The notes below the pieces were generated by a model that saw only the letters and a list, made by a program, of their open reading frames with translations, made no database searches and had not been told where the DNA came from. Position numbers and translations under genes: made by a program. Positions 1 through 12,094 of a DNA stretch of 64,000 bases are shown in pieces. The stretch covers positions 310,001-374,000 of the forward strand of contig CATNEN010000010.1 of assembly GCA_950097015.1 (NCBI GenBank), written 5' to 3'. The first letter of the stretch is position 1. Each line of letters begins with the position of its first letter. This DNA comes from Macrostomum hystrix (taxonomy: Eukaryota > Platyhelminthes > Macrostomidae).

Positions 1-1799
1 GCAAATCAAAGTCAAATAAGAGCGATTTCAAATTTGCAACATTTTTTTTCAGATTGGGATATTTGAACACTGTATAAAACACAGGGACTACTATAACGTT
101 TGATTTGTGCAGAGACAGCTTCAAGGACATTTCTGGAGAACATTTGATGCTATACCCCTAATTCAGCGGAACATTTTGGAAGAAAATTTTACTGGCATCG
201 GCATGTTTGCTTGTATTTCAGTAACAAAAGATTTAATACAGCAAAACGCAACAATTGGTAAACAAACAACATCAGATATCTCTCATCAATGAGTTAAAGT
301 TATTGGATGAATGGGTAATGGGTAATAAGACAACACCATGTAACAGTACAGACTAACAACGAAATGTGCAAAAACAAGACAAAGGCGGCATAAAATATGA
401 AGTGGACCTGCGTATTACGAAAGTTTAAATTAAGCACGATGCTCAAATCCGCGCTTTACGGCGCAGTTTTGTCAGCTGGCGTTAACTTGCGCCACTGGGC
501 TGTTGGGCAGTTTTGCAGCTCCGGATCAGAGTTTTAAAAAAACAATTTCAACAGACGGCGCGCTGCGGAAGCGCAAGCAGAAGAGATAAAATAGCCCGCA
601 ATTGCAGGCTGCTGAACTCGTGATGCACAGCTCAGCTAGTGCGAGGTAAAGCTGGCGCAGCATTAAATGTTTTCCATAAATTTCGTTAAAGCTTCTCGAG
701 AAAAATGAACTTCAGAAAGTAAAAGAGGGATAAGTTCCGAAAAATGGTAAAAGTTATGACATTCTTTGAGCGAATTTGAGACCAGAAGGAAACTTTGGTC
801 GGACTCATTCGTGAATAATAAGTCTTCGCTTTATTTTCGCTTTTTTTACCATGAAGGACAACAGAAACCAATAAGAAATAAAATTAGCATATATCTTGGC
901 CTTCAGATTATTTAATGAAAACTTTCTACGTAATTCTCGTAATACACTACTTTATTGAAGTATCATCAGTAATACACTAATACTTTATTGAAAAGTGACT
1001 GTAAAACTGAGATTTTCACTAGATAGCTTTTGACTAGTTTTTGTGCTTCATGATAAAGAAACTAAATTACAATGAAGATCAATTATTCACGAATGAAGTT
1101 TTATAAAATTCGTCGAAGCAACATGTTTTTGCTAGATATTAAATATTAAATATTAAAAGAACAGCATTGTATCTGCTTCCAGATACAACATTTATGTGTG
1201 AAAAAAAGTGAAAAGTTCCTATCTCGCTTGTGAATTTTTTCGTGAAAAGCAGCCTTTAATACATTTTCCAAGAAACGAAGTGTCCCGTCCTTCTCATTCT
1301 AGTGGTCCTTGAGTGCATCTTGCGGAGTTGACCAGTGGCCATGTCTTGGCTTGTAACTAAGTTTCTGGCGCGTTGTGATTGGCTGTTAACTTTTTTTCGC
1401 TTGCTCTCTTTTCTATCCTTTCTATCCACCCGACCGCGCGCCTCGTCTCGCTGCCCGCTACCGGGCTTAATTGTACGCACGCTCTCAGCACCTCTTATAT
1501 CTCAGCACCCGCCACCCCAAAAATTCAAATCAATAAATCAGCTAGAACAACTAGGCCTAGGACAAGGCCTCGTGTGACGCCTGTTTTTGTCATAGTACTG
1601 CTTAAAAAGCATTGAATTAAAAAAACTAGAGAACTAGCCGCTGACTCATCATTTGAACCACCCCATCGAATCGACATCGATGATCCGTTCTAAATTGTTG
1701 TACTTTTCTAATTAGAATCTAATCAAACATTTTTGAGCGGGGCATGTTTGATTATGTACACGTGAAGGCATTCAATAAATTATCTGATTTAATTTGCTC
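1..1799. other. AT-rich flank, no gene recognised
   Basis: No convincing coding exon is visible. Open frames are short and lack family motifs. The segment contains scattered homopolymer-rich, AT-rich sequence and a short GC-richer stretch near 1330-1560 whose overlapping frames show no recognisable domain. It includes the 3' flank of the minus-strand gene that stops at 1800. Confidence 0.6.
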
Positions 1800-4431
1800 T
1801 CAAAGTTCGTGATGTTCCCATCGGCGCCCCTCTTGAAGCTTGCGGCCTCTCTTCGATGCCAAGAAGTAGCGCGCTTCCACGTCACTTTCTACCGTCCGGT
1901 CGATGCCAAGCAGGTGCTGTGTTGCGCCAGCCAGGTTGCCCAACTGTCCAACAAACTCTGCCCCTTCCTCGGGTCCAACGGCCACGGCGACGCGTTTCTT
2001 CATCGCCCAGTGCAAGATGGCGGCTCGAACGGGCAGCCGAGCCTCTTCGGCAGCCGCTACAATTCGGGCATCGGATTGGAGCTCGTCTGCATGCGGCCCT
2101 CCAGTGGCCTCGTCCGCCAGAAGAACAACCGAGTGCCTGTGACACCAGCGACGCAGCATTTGGTGCCGGTGGTGTGGATTGAATGCAGCCTGCGCGACCG
2201 TCAGGAAATTAACATTGCCTGCAGCACGGCGCATGGAGTAGGCGTTGTGCATGTTGATCCTGCCCTTTGCGGCACTGACAGGCTCTCCAGGCTCGATCTT
2301 CTTCCTCTTCTTCGCGGGATCAGCCTTAGTCTTGATTTTAATTTTTGCATCCTCTGCGGTCACTTTGGGCTTTTCGCCTTTTCGTGCGAATTTCAACAGG
2401 GTGCTGCAGCCAGGCCGACCTGGGAAGTCGAGGCACTCAGGCGTGGACAGGCGGTGCAGCTGGCGCACGGCAGGCAGCGGGTAGTTGCGGAGGCCCAGGT
2501 TCAGGATGCGCTTCTTCTTGGCCAGGCGCAGCAGGGTGCGCCAGTTGCGCAGGAAGGCCGGCGTGAGCCGGTTGCGTCCACAGGCGAGCCGGTCACGCTG
2601 GGAGTGGCCGCAGGGCCGGCCGGACACCAGCACCAGGTCGAGGTAGCTGGTGCCCAGCAGCTGGAGGAGTCGCAGGAAGCGCGGCCCGGTGAACCTCTCG
2701 GCTGAGTGACGCAGGCTCAGGCCGATGAACAGGCGCCGCCGAATGGCCGGGTCGCCGGTTGAGAAGACCTCGGCGAAGCGAGTCAGCAGAGCTTCGTCCT
2801 CAGCCGGCAGAATGACAGCGCGAAGCTTGGATGTCGCATCGAACGCTTTCGGCAGCTGGTGATCAGGTCCGTGCTGGTCTGGGTACTGAAGGATCACGGA
2901 TGGAACTGTGGGAAGAATCAGAATCTTCAGTGGATGATTCAGCCAGCACTCGCAATGTAGACAAACTAACCATCCCGAGGATGGTCTCTGCCGTACCACA
3001 TGTACTGTATGCAATTTCACAGATTTTTTTTGACTCCGGGGGAGCTTTGCGGATTTAAATTAAACAGCCTGAATAATCTAATTTTGCTCGTCGAACTGGA
3101 CTGAAGTTCGGCATAACCGACTTGCAGCTTTCTGGGGCCGGGTTTTAGATTAGAAAACTCAAGTCAATCTAAAAAAGCTAATCTGGTCTCCAAGAAAACT
3201 CCCAGATCCCATGATTTTCCTTGCGATGGTGATAGGAGTCGGAATTCAAAAATTTCTGAGAGTTTGACAGGTTCTTTCAAGATAGGTGTCCAACCAGTCA
3301 CATCTTACACTCACCGGCGCCTCACTCACTGGCCCCGTCCATTCACTCACTGGCCCCATCCATTAACTCACTGGCCACATCCATTCACTCACTGGCCCCA
3401 TCCATTCACTCACTGGCCCCATCCATTCACTCACTGGAGCCTCACTCACTGGCCCCATCCGTTCACTCACTGGCCCCATCCATTAACTCACTGGCCCCAT
3501 CCATTCACTCACTGGCCCCATCCATTCACTCACTGGCCCCATCCATTCACTCACTGGCCCCATCCATTCACTCACTGGCCCCATCCATTCACTCACTGGA
3601 GCCTCACTCACTGGCCCCATCCATTCACTCACTGGCCCCATCCATTCACTCACTGGCCCCATCCATTAACTCACTGGCCCCATCCATTCACTCACTGGCC
3701 CCATCCATTCACTCACTGGCCCCATCCATTCACTCACTGGCCCCATCCATTAACTCACTGGCCCCATCCATTCACTCACTGGCCCCATCCATTCACTCAC
3801 TGGAGCCTCACTCACTGGCCCCATCCGTTCACTCACTGGCCCCGTCCATTCACTCACTGACCCCATCCATTCACTCACTGGCCCCATCCATTAACTCACT
3901 GGCCCCATCCATTCACTCACTGGAGCCTCACTCACTGGCCCTATCCGTTCACTCACTGGCCCCATCCATTAACTCACTGGCCCCATCCGTTCACTCACTG
4001 GCCCCATCCGTTCACTCACTGGCCCCATCCATTCACTCACTGGCCCCATCCATTCACTCACTGGCCCCATCCATTCACTCACTGGCCCCATCCGTTCACT
4101 CACTGGCCCCATCCATTCACTCACTGGCCCCATCCATTCACTCACTGGCCCCATCCATTCACTCACTGGCCCCATCCATTCACTCACTGGCCCCATCCGT
4201 TCACTCACTGGCCCCATCCATTCACTCACTGGCCCCATCCGTTCACTCACTGATTCGGTTGCGGCGAACGCAGAAGGCATGGTCGCTGAGGAACTGGCTG
4301 CCGGTCCGTCCGGCCTCTCCGCCCCTGTAGATCGCAGCCAGCAGGCCGTGACTGCAACCGAGGAGACTAGCTAGCAGCATCAGCAGCAGCAGCCTCGGCC
4401 TGAGAGCTCGAGCAAAACTCACCTGACTCAT
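1800..4431 (-). CDS. Signal-peptide protein with aldo-keto-reductase/GCLM-like fold, catalytic residues absent
   Basis: Two exons on the minus strand: 4431-4251 and 2905-1800. The phases agree (1 to 1) and the model gives 428 residues. Exon 1 encodes a hydrophobic leader (LLLLMLLASLL) ending near residue 29, so the product is probably secreted or ER-targeted. Exon 2 follows the order of an AKR barrel. YLDLVLVSGRP (about 148-158) matches the strand that normally reads YxDLxLIHWP. WRTLLRLAKKKRILNLGLRNY (from about 182; compare W..L..L...G.....GxSNF) is a second match. VAQAAFNPHHRHQML, then RIVAAAEEARLPV and ILHWAMKKRVAVAV (about 297-370), match the C-terminal part of the barrel. A lysine-rich insert lies at about 230-265. 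The usual Tyr, Lys and His of the catalytic tetrad are not at their positions (SGRP replaces IHWP). The spacing also resembles the glutamate-cysteine ligase regulatory subunit, itself an inactive AKR relative, but that protein is cytosolic. The fold call rests on motif order only. The exon 1 link rests on phase and proximity. Confidence 0.55.
3318..4250. repeat. 21-bp minisatellite in the AKR-like gene intron
   Basis: About 44 copies of a 21-bp unit (CACTGGCCCCATCCATTCACT) with few variants: C/T at 'CCGTTC' versus 'CCATTC' and 'TTAACT', plus shortened 'GGAGCCTCA' units. The array fills the intron 2906-4250 and begins exactly at the exon 1 donor. On the coding (minus) strand each unit contains CA|GTGAGT, a copy of the donor consensus. 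The long THWPHPF and WMGPVSE open frames here are products of the repeat. Confidence 0.95.
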
Positions 4432-5290
4432 CGTTATTGCCTTGCACGTGGCGCGCACTCGGACTCGCACCTTCCTGCGCAATTTAAATAGGAGCCCAGC
4501 CCGTCTGTTTTTGTTAAGACCTTGGGGTGGTGGGCACTCGGAGGGCGGCCCTAGTGGCCTCAAGCCATTCAACTCGTGAGTTAAGAGTAGACAATAGACA
4601 ATTCAAGTGACGAGAGTTGCTGGCGTTCAGCACGCTGCAGCCTGTTCTCAGTCAGGCAAGAATGCAGATCTGCAGTGGGAAAGTGAGCATGCGTGCGTGC
4701 TCTCCAGGTGGGATCTCTGAGCCCTGTGACTTCATCAGAGTTTAATAATTGCTGCAGCGAATGCATTAAAGGGGTTCGCCGGTGCGCTCCAATTTCGGAC
4801 GGATGGGAAACCGAGACGCGGGGCGTTCAGGCGAGGATTGCGGGGTGTCCCTTGAGGATTTCAATGCGTGGGACAATCAACAGGAAGCTGCTGGTAATCT
4901 TGAAACCTATTCGTTTAATCCTCACAACCTCAAGACTGACGGATTCTCACAAACAGTCATCGAAGTCCCACAGCTTGCATGATTTTCAACACGGCTCATG
5001 GGTGAGATGGCAAAATAACCTTCTCTTTAAGGAGTTTGTTGATTCTCTATAGGATTGAAGAAGTCTGAGAAGTTCTGAGTCCGTCGTCTCACTTAAACCA
5101 AACGCTTGAGCCCATCACTAAATGTACCAAGAAGCCCATGCTGCATTTAGGCGGTGACAAACCGACACGTTGCACTTTCCTGGGACAAAGCATTCTTCGC
5201 TTAAGTAGCTTTCTTGACGACTGCGGGTTGCCGCAGCAGTTTTGTGCCCAGCTAGGAATTGGGAGCATCAGTCTGCCATTGCTGTGGTCA
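4432..5290. other. Intergenic, divergent-promoter interval
   Basis: No recognisable exon lies between the minus-strand AKR-like gene and the TATA-like box at 5291 on the plus strand. Frames of up to 119 codons occur on the plus strand but show no family motif and overlap each other. Confidence 0.5.
4482..4490 (-). promoter_or_regulatory. TATA-like box for the AKR-like gene
   Basis: Read on the minus strand the sequence is TATTTAAAT, about 50 bp upstream of the proposed ATG at 4431. A start site 25-30 bp downstream would leave a 5' leader of only about 20-25 bases. The match is by eye and the element is untested. Confidence 0.35.
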
Positions 5291-5297
5291 GCTATAA
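5291..5297 (+). promoter_or_regulatory. TATA box, candidate promoter of the M13-like gene
   Basis: TATAAAG is followed by a GC-rich leader. A clean donor (GTG|GTAAGT) at 5561/5562 ends a possible first exon. A short frame starting at ATG 5505 runs 19 codons into that donor. Its phase does not fit the acceptor at 7033 (TTTTAG), so exon 1 may be non-coding with an upstream ORF. Assignment to the gene at 7084-9047 is inference from position. Confidence 0.35.
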
Positions 5298-5729
5298 AGG
5301 GCGCGGCTGGCAGCGGCTTCACCCGCTCCTCCAATAGCAGTGATTTATTGATGCTGCTTTTTGGCCGGAACGGGTGGCAAATTCGTTAATTGGCAGACGA
5401 AAGTGGACAGACGCAGCGCGATTGGCTGAACAGCCGAGAACCAGTGCCCTGGGATCAGCACGGTGCGAGCAGGCAGTGAAGAGCTGAGCAAAGAGCCTCT
5501 GCAGATGAGAGGCCAGTCTGAGTCCTTGTTAGCCCGCGAAAGCGAAAGCTCTCCATCTGTGGTAAGTGACTCAATGTGTTTTTTCAGGTAATTCCAGATC
5601 AGGAGGGAGCCTGTATTTCTACTCACGAATTGCTTAAATCGCTACCAACAGCATAAATATGAGCCCCGATCAATCACTCTCTCTGGTCAAAGCCACCGAT
5701 GATGCAACTGAGAATTCCGCGAACTCCCG

Positions 5730-5979
5730 AGAACACTGATATTGGGAACACTGATATTGAGAACACTGATATTTAGAACACTGATATTGAGAACACTGAT
5801 ATTGAGAACACTGATATTGAGAACACTGATATTGAGAACACCGATATTGAGAACACTTGATATTGAGAACACTGATATTGAGAACACTGATATTGAGAAC
5901 ACTGATATTGAGAACACTGATATTGAGAACACTGATATTGAGAACACTGATATTGAGAACACTTGATATTGAGAACACC
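5730..5979. repeat. 15-bp minisatellite
   Basis: About 16 copies of GAGAACACTGATATT, with occasional one-base length changes (ACTTGATATT) that shift the frame. It probably lies in the first intron of the M13-like gene. Open frames through it (ILRTLILRTL, VLNISVLNIS) are repeat artefacts. Confidence 0.95.
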
Positions 5980-6564
5980 GGGTGGAGCCTTCGGGGGGGC
6001 GCAAGTTGCACGAGTTTAAACCCTGTAGGACGAAAGTCCTTCACCGCCATTCATTAGCTAGGTGTGAGTCCCAGCTAATTAATGATTAATGCGCCAGTCC
6101 GATGGAGTGGCTACAAGTGTCGAAACTCATGTCCTGAAGGCGTTGCCGCATTGGTTGCACGCTGAGGCGGGGAAGCTGTGAAATCTAAACTAACAAAAGT
6201 ATTCCGGTCCGGCCCCAGCACAACCACTTGCTCCCTGCTCAGTGCGGTGGTGCCTTCACCAAATAATTCATGCCTCCGCTGGCTGAGCGAGCGCCGGCCT
6301 GATGGGGCGGGCAAGTTGAAGCCATTGTAGAGGATTAGCAGGGGATTAGAAAAAAGCAAAACTGAAATAGAGAGCAACATTTGAGCCGCATTGGAATGTC
6401 AACAGAACTTTCAGATTTGACACAGATGTCAAAGGCTGATAGCTGAAAATGGAAAATCTTCATCGATGGATGCCAAGGAGCCAGTTAAATGCGGTTTGAA
6501 CAGCCCGCACAAGTTAGTTAATCTTTACGCAGCGTTTAAAAAAACTGAATTTTAGAAACTGTTG

Positions 6565-7010
6565 CTGAGTCTCGGTGCCCATGAGTCCTGAGTCTCGGTG
6601 CACATGAGTCCTGAGTCTCGGTGCCCATGAGTCCTGAGTCTCGGTGCCCATGAGTCCTGAGTCTCGGTGCCCATGAGTCCTGAGTCTCGGTGCCCATGAG
6701 TCCTGAGTCTCGGTGCCCATGAGTCCTGAGTCTCGGTGCCCATGAGTCCTGAGTCTCGGTGCCCATGAGTCCTGAGTCTCGGTGCCCATGAGTCCTGAGT
6801 CTCGGTGCCCATGAGTCCTGAGTCTCGGTGCCCATGAGTCCTGAGTCTCGGTGCCCATGAGTCCTAATCGAGTCTCGGTGCCCATGAGTCCTGAGTCTCG
6901 GTGCCCATGAGTCCTGAGTCTCGGTGCCCATGAGTCCTGAGTCTCGGTGCCCATGAGTCCTGAGTCTCGGTGCCCATGAGTCCTGAGTCTCGGTGCCCAA
7001 GATGAGTCCT
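6565..7010. repeat. 23-bp minisatellite
   Basis: About 19 nearly perfect copies of a 23-bp unit (core GAGTCTCGGTGCCCATGAGT). One 4-base insertion (TAATCGAG near 6866) and one CACATG variant are present. The array lies just upstream of the acceptor at 7033 in the presumed first intron of the M13-like gene. Because 23 is not a multiple of 3, all three minus-strand frames stay open. Confidence 0.95.
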
Positions 7011-7083
7011 GTTGAAATGCACAAATGCCCTCCTCATTTTAGATCGAAGAATCGAAGCAAAGTCAGAGGCGCCAATAGTCCCC

Positions 7084-9047
7084 ATGTCGACGTCTTGCCA
7101 GTGCTACGAGGAGCACTTCCGGGAGTCTTCCATGTACTGCTGTCGTTGCTCTGAGTATCGAGCCATGGCAGCTGCGGCAACTGCAGCAGTCGTGGACACA
7201 GCTGACACAACCGATTCATGCCATTGCTCTCCGAGCCATGTCGCCAAGCTGCCGTTGCAGCGATTTCCATCGACCCCAATCGGCTCCTCCGCAACATCGA
7301 CAATTGTGGGCTCATTGCCAAGTAGCTGCGGCGGTGGCAGCTCCACGCAACGATGGCGGCGTCAAGTGACCCGCGGCAACGGTGGCGGCAGCTGCGGCAA
7401 CTCCTACGTGCTCTTGCCGATGGGGCTGCCGACCGTTGCCTGCTCCCACGCCAACCGACAGCTCCCAGACGAGGCGCGGTGCTCGGTGAGTCCCCTAGTC
7501 CTAACTATCATCCACTTCGCAATGGAATTCATTTGAGTACGATTGGTTGTCGCCTTTCGATTATAAGCTGTATTTATAGGAATAATTGCAAGTTTAATTG
7601 TTCAGGAAGGGTAGAAAACGAATATATGTCGAGCGTTGCTGAGCAAGATTTTATCTAAACTCAACGCACTCAACCCTTATAGACACCTCTGGTTCTTCAC
7701 AACCCGGACGCAGCCGTCTCGGCCACCTCCTCAACCGCTGCGTCATCCACGGTGCCAGGCATGCAGCTTCAATGCTCTTTCAGTCAGACTGCGGTGGAGA
7801 CTGAAATCGCAGAAGACTTCACAAGCCGACGTGACGTTCGACGTCGTCGAGGCTCCCGAGGCGGTGCGTCGACAACCAACGCCTGCTGGCCTCTGGTGGG
7901 CCTGAGTGTCGGCCTGTGCTGCGTGGCTGGCTCGCTCCTGGCGTTGGGGGCCGTCCTGCTGGGCATGCACCTGGCGGCCAGCACCAGGGCGGCTGTTGCC
8001 GCCAGGCCCACATTGGCAGCCGCCTCCGCAGCCACCTCCGAGGCAGCCGGATCGTCGAACGATCTGGCTGAATCATACTCGCTCGAGCGGCAGCAACTCG
8101 ACGAGCGGCTACGCAATTTCGCCAACGTCAGTGCTGATCCTTGCCAGGACTTCCATGCCTTCGCCTGCGGCCGTCTTGGTAAGCGCAGCCTCTCAAGAAT
8201 GGCTGCTGCAGCCGCTAGAGAGGCAAGCTCAACTCTTCAGCCAGAGGCGCCGACCTGGGTAATGCAAGCCCGCCTCTCCAGCGTCTTTGAGGCCGTGTCT
8301 AGCCGGCTGGCAGCTGCAGCGCACGCTTCGACCCGGCTGAGCAGCCACACCCGTCTGGCCATACTGGCTCGACTAGCAAGCCTTCGCCTCATCGTCCAGC
8401 CGCCTGAGACACAAGCGAGCACCGGCAGCCACAGCCCAGATCATGAGTGCTCCGCTCACAACTGCGGTCCGGCTGTTTCAGCCACGTGCATCTGCTTTCG
8501 GCCTGCAGATGCCTCCGTGCTGGTGCCCCTGACTGTCCTGCAGCCACCTCTGCTGCACCGCAGCTACCCTCCGGAAGTCGTGCTTTCCTTCGCCGGCGCG
8601 CGCATTGCTGAGTCTCTGTTCGCCGGCGCCATCGAGCCATCGACCAACCTGCACAGCGTGTACTCCACCAAGAGCGCTCAAATGGCCGAGGAGGCATTCC
8701 GCTGCTTCGCCGGCCTCCTGCCACCAGGCAGCCCTGCCAGCCTCACTGGTGCTTTGGTGGCACGCCGGGCCGGACTTCTGGCCGCCCTGGCCGTGCTGGG
8801 CGATGGGACTTCGAAGTCAACTGGCGCTTTCTCGGACCCTTCGGCCTCACCATCCGGCCTGGACGGTGGACTGCGGCTGTTCTTCGCCAACTGGGCGCAG
8901 TCGCAGTGCTCGCATGGTACCTCTGGCGTACTTTCCGCCGAACGGGAGGTGTTGAACGCGGCAGTGGTCGGCCTGGCCGAGTTCAGAAGTGCTTTTGGTT
9001 GCCCTCGTTGGAGCGGCCAGCAGGCAGAGCTGTGCCAGTTCCCCTGA
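7084..9047 (+). CDS. Neprilysin-like (peptidase M13) type II membrane protein, zinc site lost
   Basis: Proposed coding exons are 7084-7485 (donor TCG|GTGAGT) and 7767-9047 (acceptor CATGCAG); the phases agree and the model gives about 560 residues. A cysteine-rich cytosolic head is followed by one membrane span (about 178-201). The M13 start motif DPCQDFHAFACG lies near 258-269. The C-terminal half keeps the family's landmarks: LRLFFANWAQSQC (normally LFFxxFAQxWC) and FRSAFGCP...C, ending close to the usual C-terminal Cys-x-x. The HExxH zone reads FAGARIAESLFAGA, and the third-ligand motif (ExxxD) reads VARRAGLLA, so all zinc ligands appear missing. The middle of the ectodomain is about 250 residues shorter than in neprilysins. 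An inactive paralogue is likely; decay into a pseudogene is less likely because the frame is intact. Exon 1 is less certain: an ATG at 7761 could instead start a shorter product. Confidence 0.7.
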
Positions 9048-12000
9048 CCTGAGTCAGAGTCATGTTTTGGCATGCCGAGAGTGCAACCTATGAGCAAGTT
9101 TAGTGTTTTGCGGCATCCCGGCATGAAAATTCTTGACTTCATTCAGAGCCTCACGGAAACTCTTGCCGGCAGATTTGTCACGTGAGCAAGACCGAATTTT
9201 GTACCCTTTGCCAGCAAGCACCATTCGCAGCACGTTGTTAATTTTTTGTTATTTAAATATACACGAGAGCCCTGCATTTAATTAGCAATCCAATATGGTT
9301 CAGTTGATCGATTAAAGCGCTTCACTGAATGACTTGCGATATGATTCTCCCCCCAGCCCATGTTACTACTCAGAGCAAAATCAATTGCACAAATGGACAT
9401 CACGACGTTTGCGAGCAAAGCATTATTGTGAGCTCGTCCTTGAAACCTTCATTCGTGCTCGTGCTACCTACAGCCCTTCAATTGGCAGGTTAAAGATACC
9501 TATTACAGGTGAAGCTATAATATCAATTCGTATCTATTAGATAGCTGGTGACGATACTGGTGACTACGTGCAACGAACTGCCTTCCCTGCAGAGGACGAT
9601 GTGGATGCGGATGTGACTGACGGCCACAAAGATCTGCGTCGTTTCTGCGGGATTCCCTGAATACGAAGTAATAAAAACAATGGCAGGGGGGCTGCGGGCA
9701 ATGGCACATCATTTGGTGACGTCACTAGACCCTCAGCCTGCGAGGAGGCAATTCTGCCCACTTCGCTGGCTCCTGAAAACAGACGCACGCAGAATTCCGT
9801 ACGCAGGCACACACTCACACTGGTGTGTACATCTGCCCTGAATTTCTCATCCTCAGGCAGTGTACACTTTCCTGTGCCTTGGAGGTTGGCCCTCAAGGGC
9901 ATAAATTGCACGACAAGCCCCCAAGCCTTCTCTCGGCGGCTGCAAGCACCAATGAATGCGGCCTCGCCGCGTAATCCTGCTCAAGGAACTTGGTAGAGAA
10001 GCAAACAACTCACCCACAGGCCACCTTTCGATTTGTTAGTGCCCAAGAGGGTGGAGACCATGCATTGTTGCAGAACCTGGACGCTAGAAAATTCCCTCAA
10101 GGAACAATTCAACAGGGTGCGTGCTGGACTTCCTCTCGCAACCTTCGAGCTCGGGATTGAGGAGCGCCATCGATCGGCACGCCAGCATGCCGTGGCTCTA
10201 ATTGGTCGCAGCCTGGGTGACTCGATTGTTACATGCTGTTGTGTCCATAGCACCATCACGCAGGGGTATTTTCCTACCTCTTAGAAACAAGTTGAAGGTG
10301 AGCTTCTGAAATGACGAAGGCTATTCTATACGCTGTCCATCATACTTCAGGTGTCACTTTTAGCCAGCTGAGAGGGACTCCGAGTTCTCTGAGCCCGAGA
10401 GCCTGCTTGAGCTCAGCATTGAATTCGAGTCGCATCGAATGCAACAAATCAATGCATTAATTAATTGATACTGTTTGAAATTGTCTGGCATTTATCCCAG
10501 TTCTGAGCGGCTGACTGGGGATCAATGCCGACCACGGCGTCGGATTCAACCCCGCGGTTGCGTGATGCGACAGCGCCTGAGATGGACAACTCGGTGGAAG
10601 GACTTGGAATGTGAATGAACGTCCTGACATTTTATTCAATCGACAACGGTCCAAAGCAAAGAAAAGCCACTTAACATCTAGATAAGTTGTTCATCAGCAC
10701 GCAAATTAATGGAAAGTACTTTACCGAGCTATGCAATGCAAAAAATCATGCAAGGCCTTTAACTTTTGTTGATGGAACAAAATGCTGCTCTTTTAAACAA
10801 AAAATGTATGTATAAAATTACATGAGCTGTATACCCATCGTTAAATATCCATTATAGTTCTATTTTTTCAAGTCCTAAGATACTTGTACTCGTAGTTAAC
10901 CTCAACGCTATACCATAGCTATAAGTGTTATAAAAAACAGGACTAAGATTGAGCAACACATTAGTGTCGTTGTCATTGTGTCATTGTGTGTTGTCATTGT
11001 GAGACCAAGCTATATTAATCCCGTACAGCACACTGATTTATCCATCGAGTCTCAATCAAACGGTATTTTAGGATAATCAAGCCGACTTCTCTTGGCCTGA
11101 AAATTGCGCTATATGCATAGACTACTAACACAAGCGCAGAGAAAGTTTTATGAGCAAAGTGGCATCGAGAAATAGACTTGCATAGCCAATAATTATTACA
11201 GTGCAAACACACAAAAAGCCCAAGCTCTGAAACACTATCACGCTATGGGTGGGGATTTTGAATTCATCGCTTTTCTAATTGCCTTTCTGAGGAGCTCAAC
11301 AAATAAATAAAGTGGACTGATGGAACCACACTTGAGGAATGGAAAGTAGCATATATGAGGTTGCAGGCTTCAAGATTGAAGTCAGAGCATTCCAGGAGTG
11401 TAACATATTATGCTTGATTGTTGTTATGAGTTAACTTTTGTTGTCATGAATATTGAAAAAGCTGATGAGGCTATTAATTAGGTTAGTGATCGATTATAGT
11501 CGCGAGAAAGGGGATCATTTTGATTACATATTTTTTGTACTTATCTTTGTCTATAGATTCAGGAGAGAAAAGGGTTAAAATACGAGTAAGAGATGAACTA
11601 TGACTATAATTATCTCGTATGAAATGCTTGAAATTTAGAAATCTCACTATATTGTACTACAGAACAGTTAATAATATCCTATATTGATACTATTACTGTG
11701 TTAAACTAAACAAAGTCATATAGCTTGTATATGTATAGACAAGAGGGTATAAGCTGTCAATTATATTGAACGCTGGGGTTATATTTAATATTTAAATTGA
11801 TCAAAAGAAAAAACACATATTTCAGAACTGTGTAGAACAAATCGTGTTTCATATACGTTAGATAATGCATAAGTTGGATGAAATGACTTCTCGTATTCTA
11901 GTCCTCTGTCAAAAAAGACTAAGCGTATTCCGGGTTTTATGGCACGAAATTACGACTATTCCCACGGTAGTTGTTATTAAGAAGGGCGCCCTTACAAACG
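9048..12000. other. Intergenic, increasingly AT-rich
   Basis: No gene is recognised. A possible polyadenylation signal AATAAA for the M13-like gene lies at 9670-9675. Short frames around 9564-9911 and 9981-10284 show no family motifs. From about 10,600 the sequence is strongly AT-rich up to the Na+/K+-ATPase promoter. Confidence 0.6.
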
Positions 12001-12008
12001 TATAAAAA
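12001..12008 (+). promoter_or_regulatory. TATA box of the Na+/K+-ATPase alpha gene
   Basis: TATAAAAA lies 94 bp upstream of the ATG at 12095, after a GC-rich GGGCGCCC element near 11980. A start site around 12,030 is expected, leaving a leader of about 65 bases that ends in CACCATGG, a good initiation context. Confidence 0.6.
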
Positions 12009-12094
12009 CAAATCGGTCCCGATTGTCCACCTCTACTGGGTTACACGTAGAACTGCAAAGTAAAGGTTTAACCAGACTTGTCCGTCTCAGCACC

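Noticed and set aside
1794-2705. 303-codon plus-strand frame
   Set aside because: Antisense shadow of the AKR-like exon. It begins at a non-ATG codon, and only the minus strand shows family motifs.
3264-3860. Repetitive protein THWPHPF
   Set aside because: Entirely a 21-bp minisatellite with unit length divisible by 3; no start context and located in an intron.
6111-6380. 89-codon minus-strand frame with a hydrophobic start
   Set aside because: Composition is protein-like, but no family match, no clear splice partners, and it lies in the presumed intron of a plus-strand gene.
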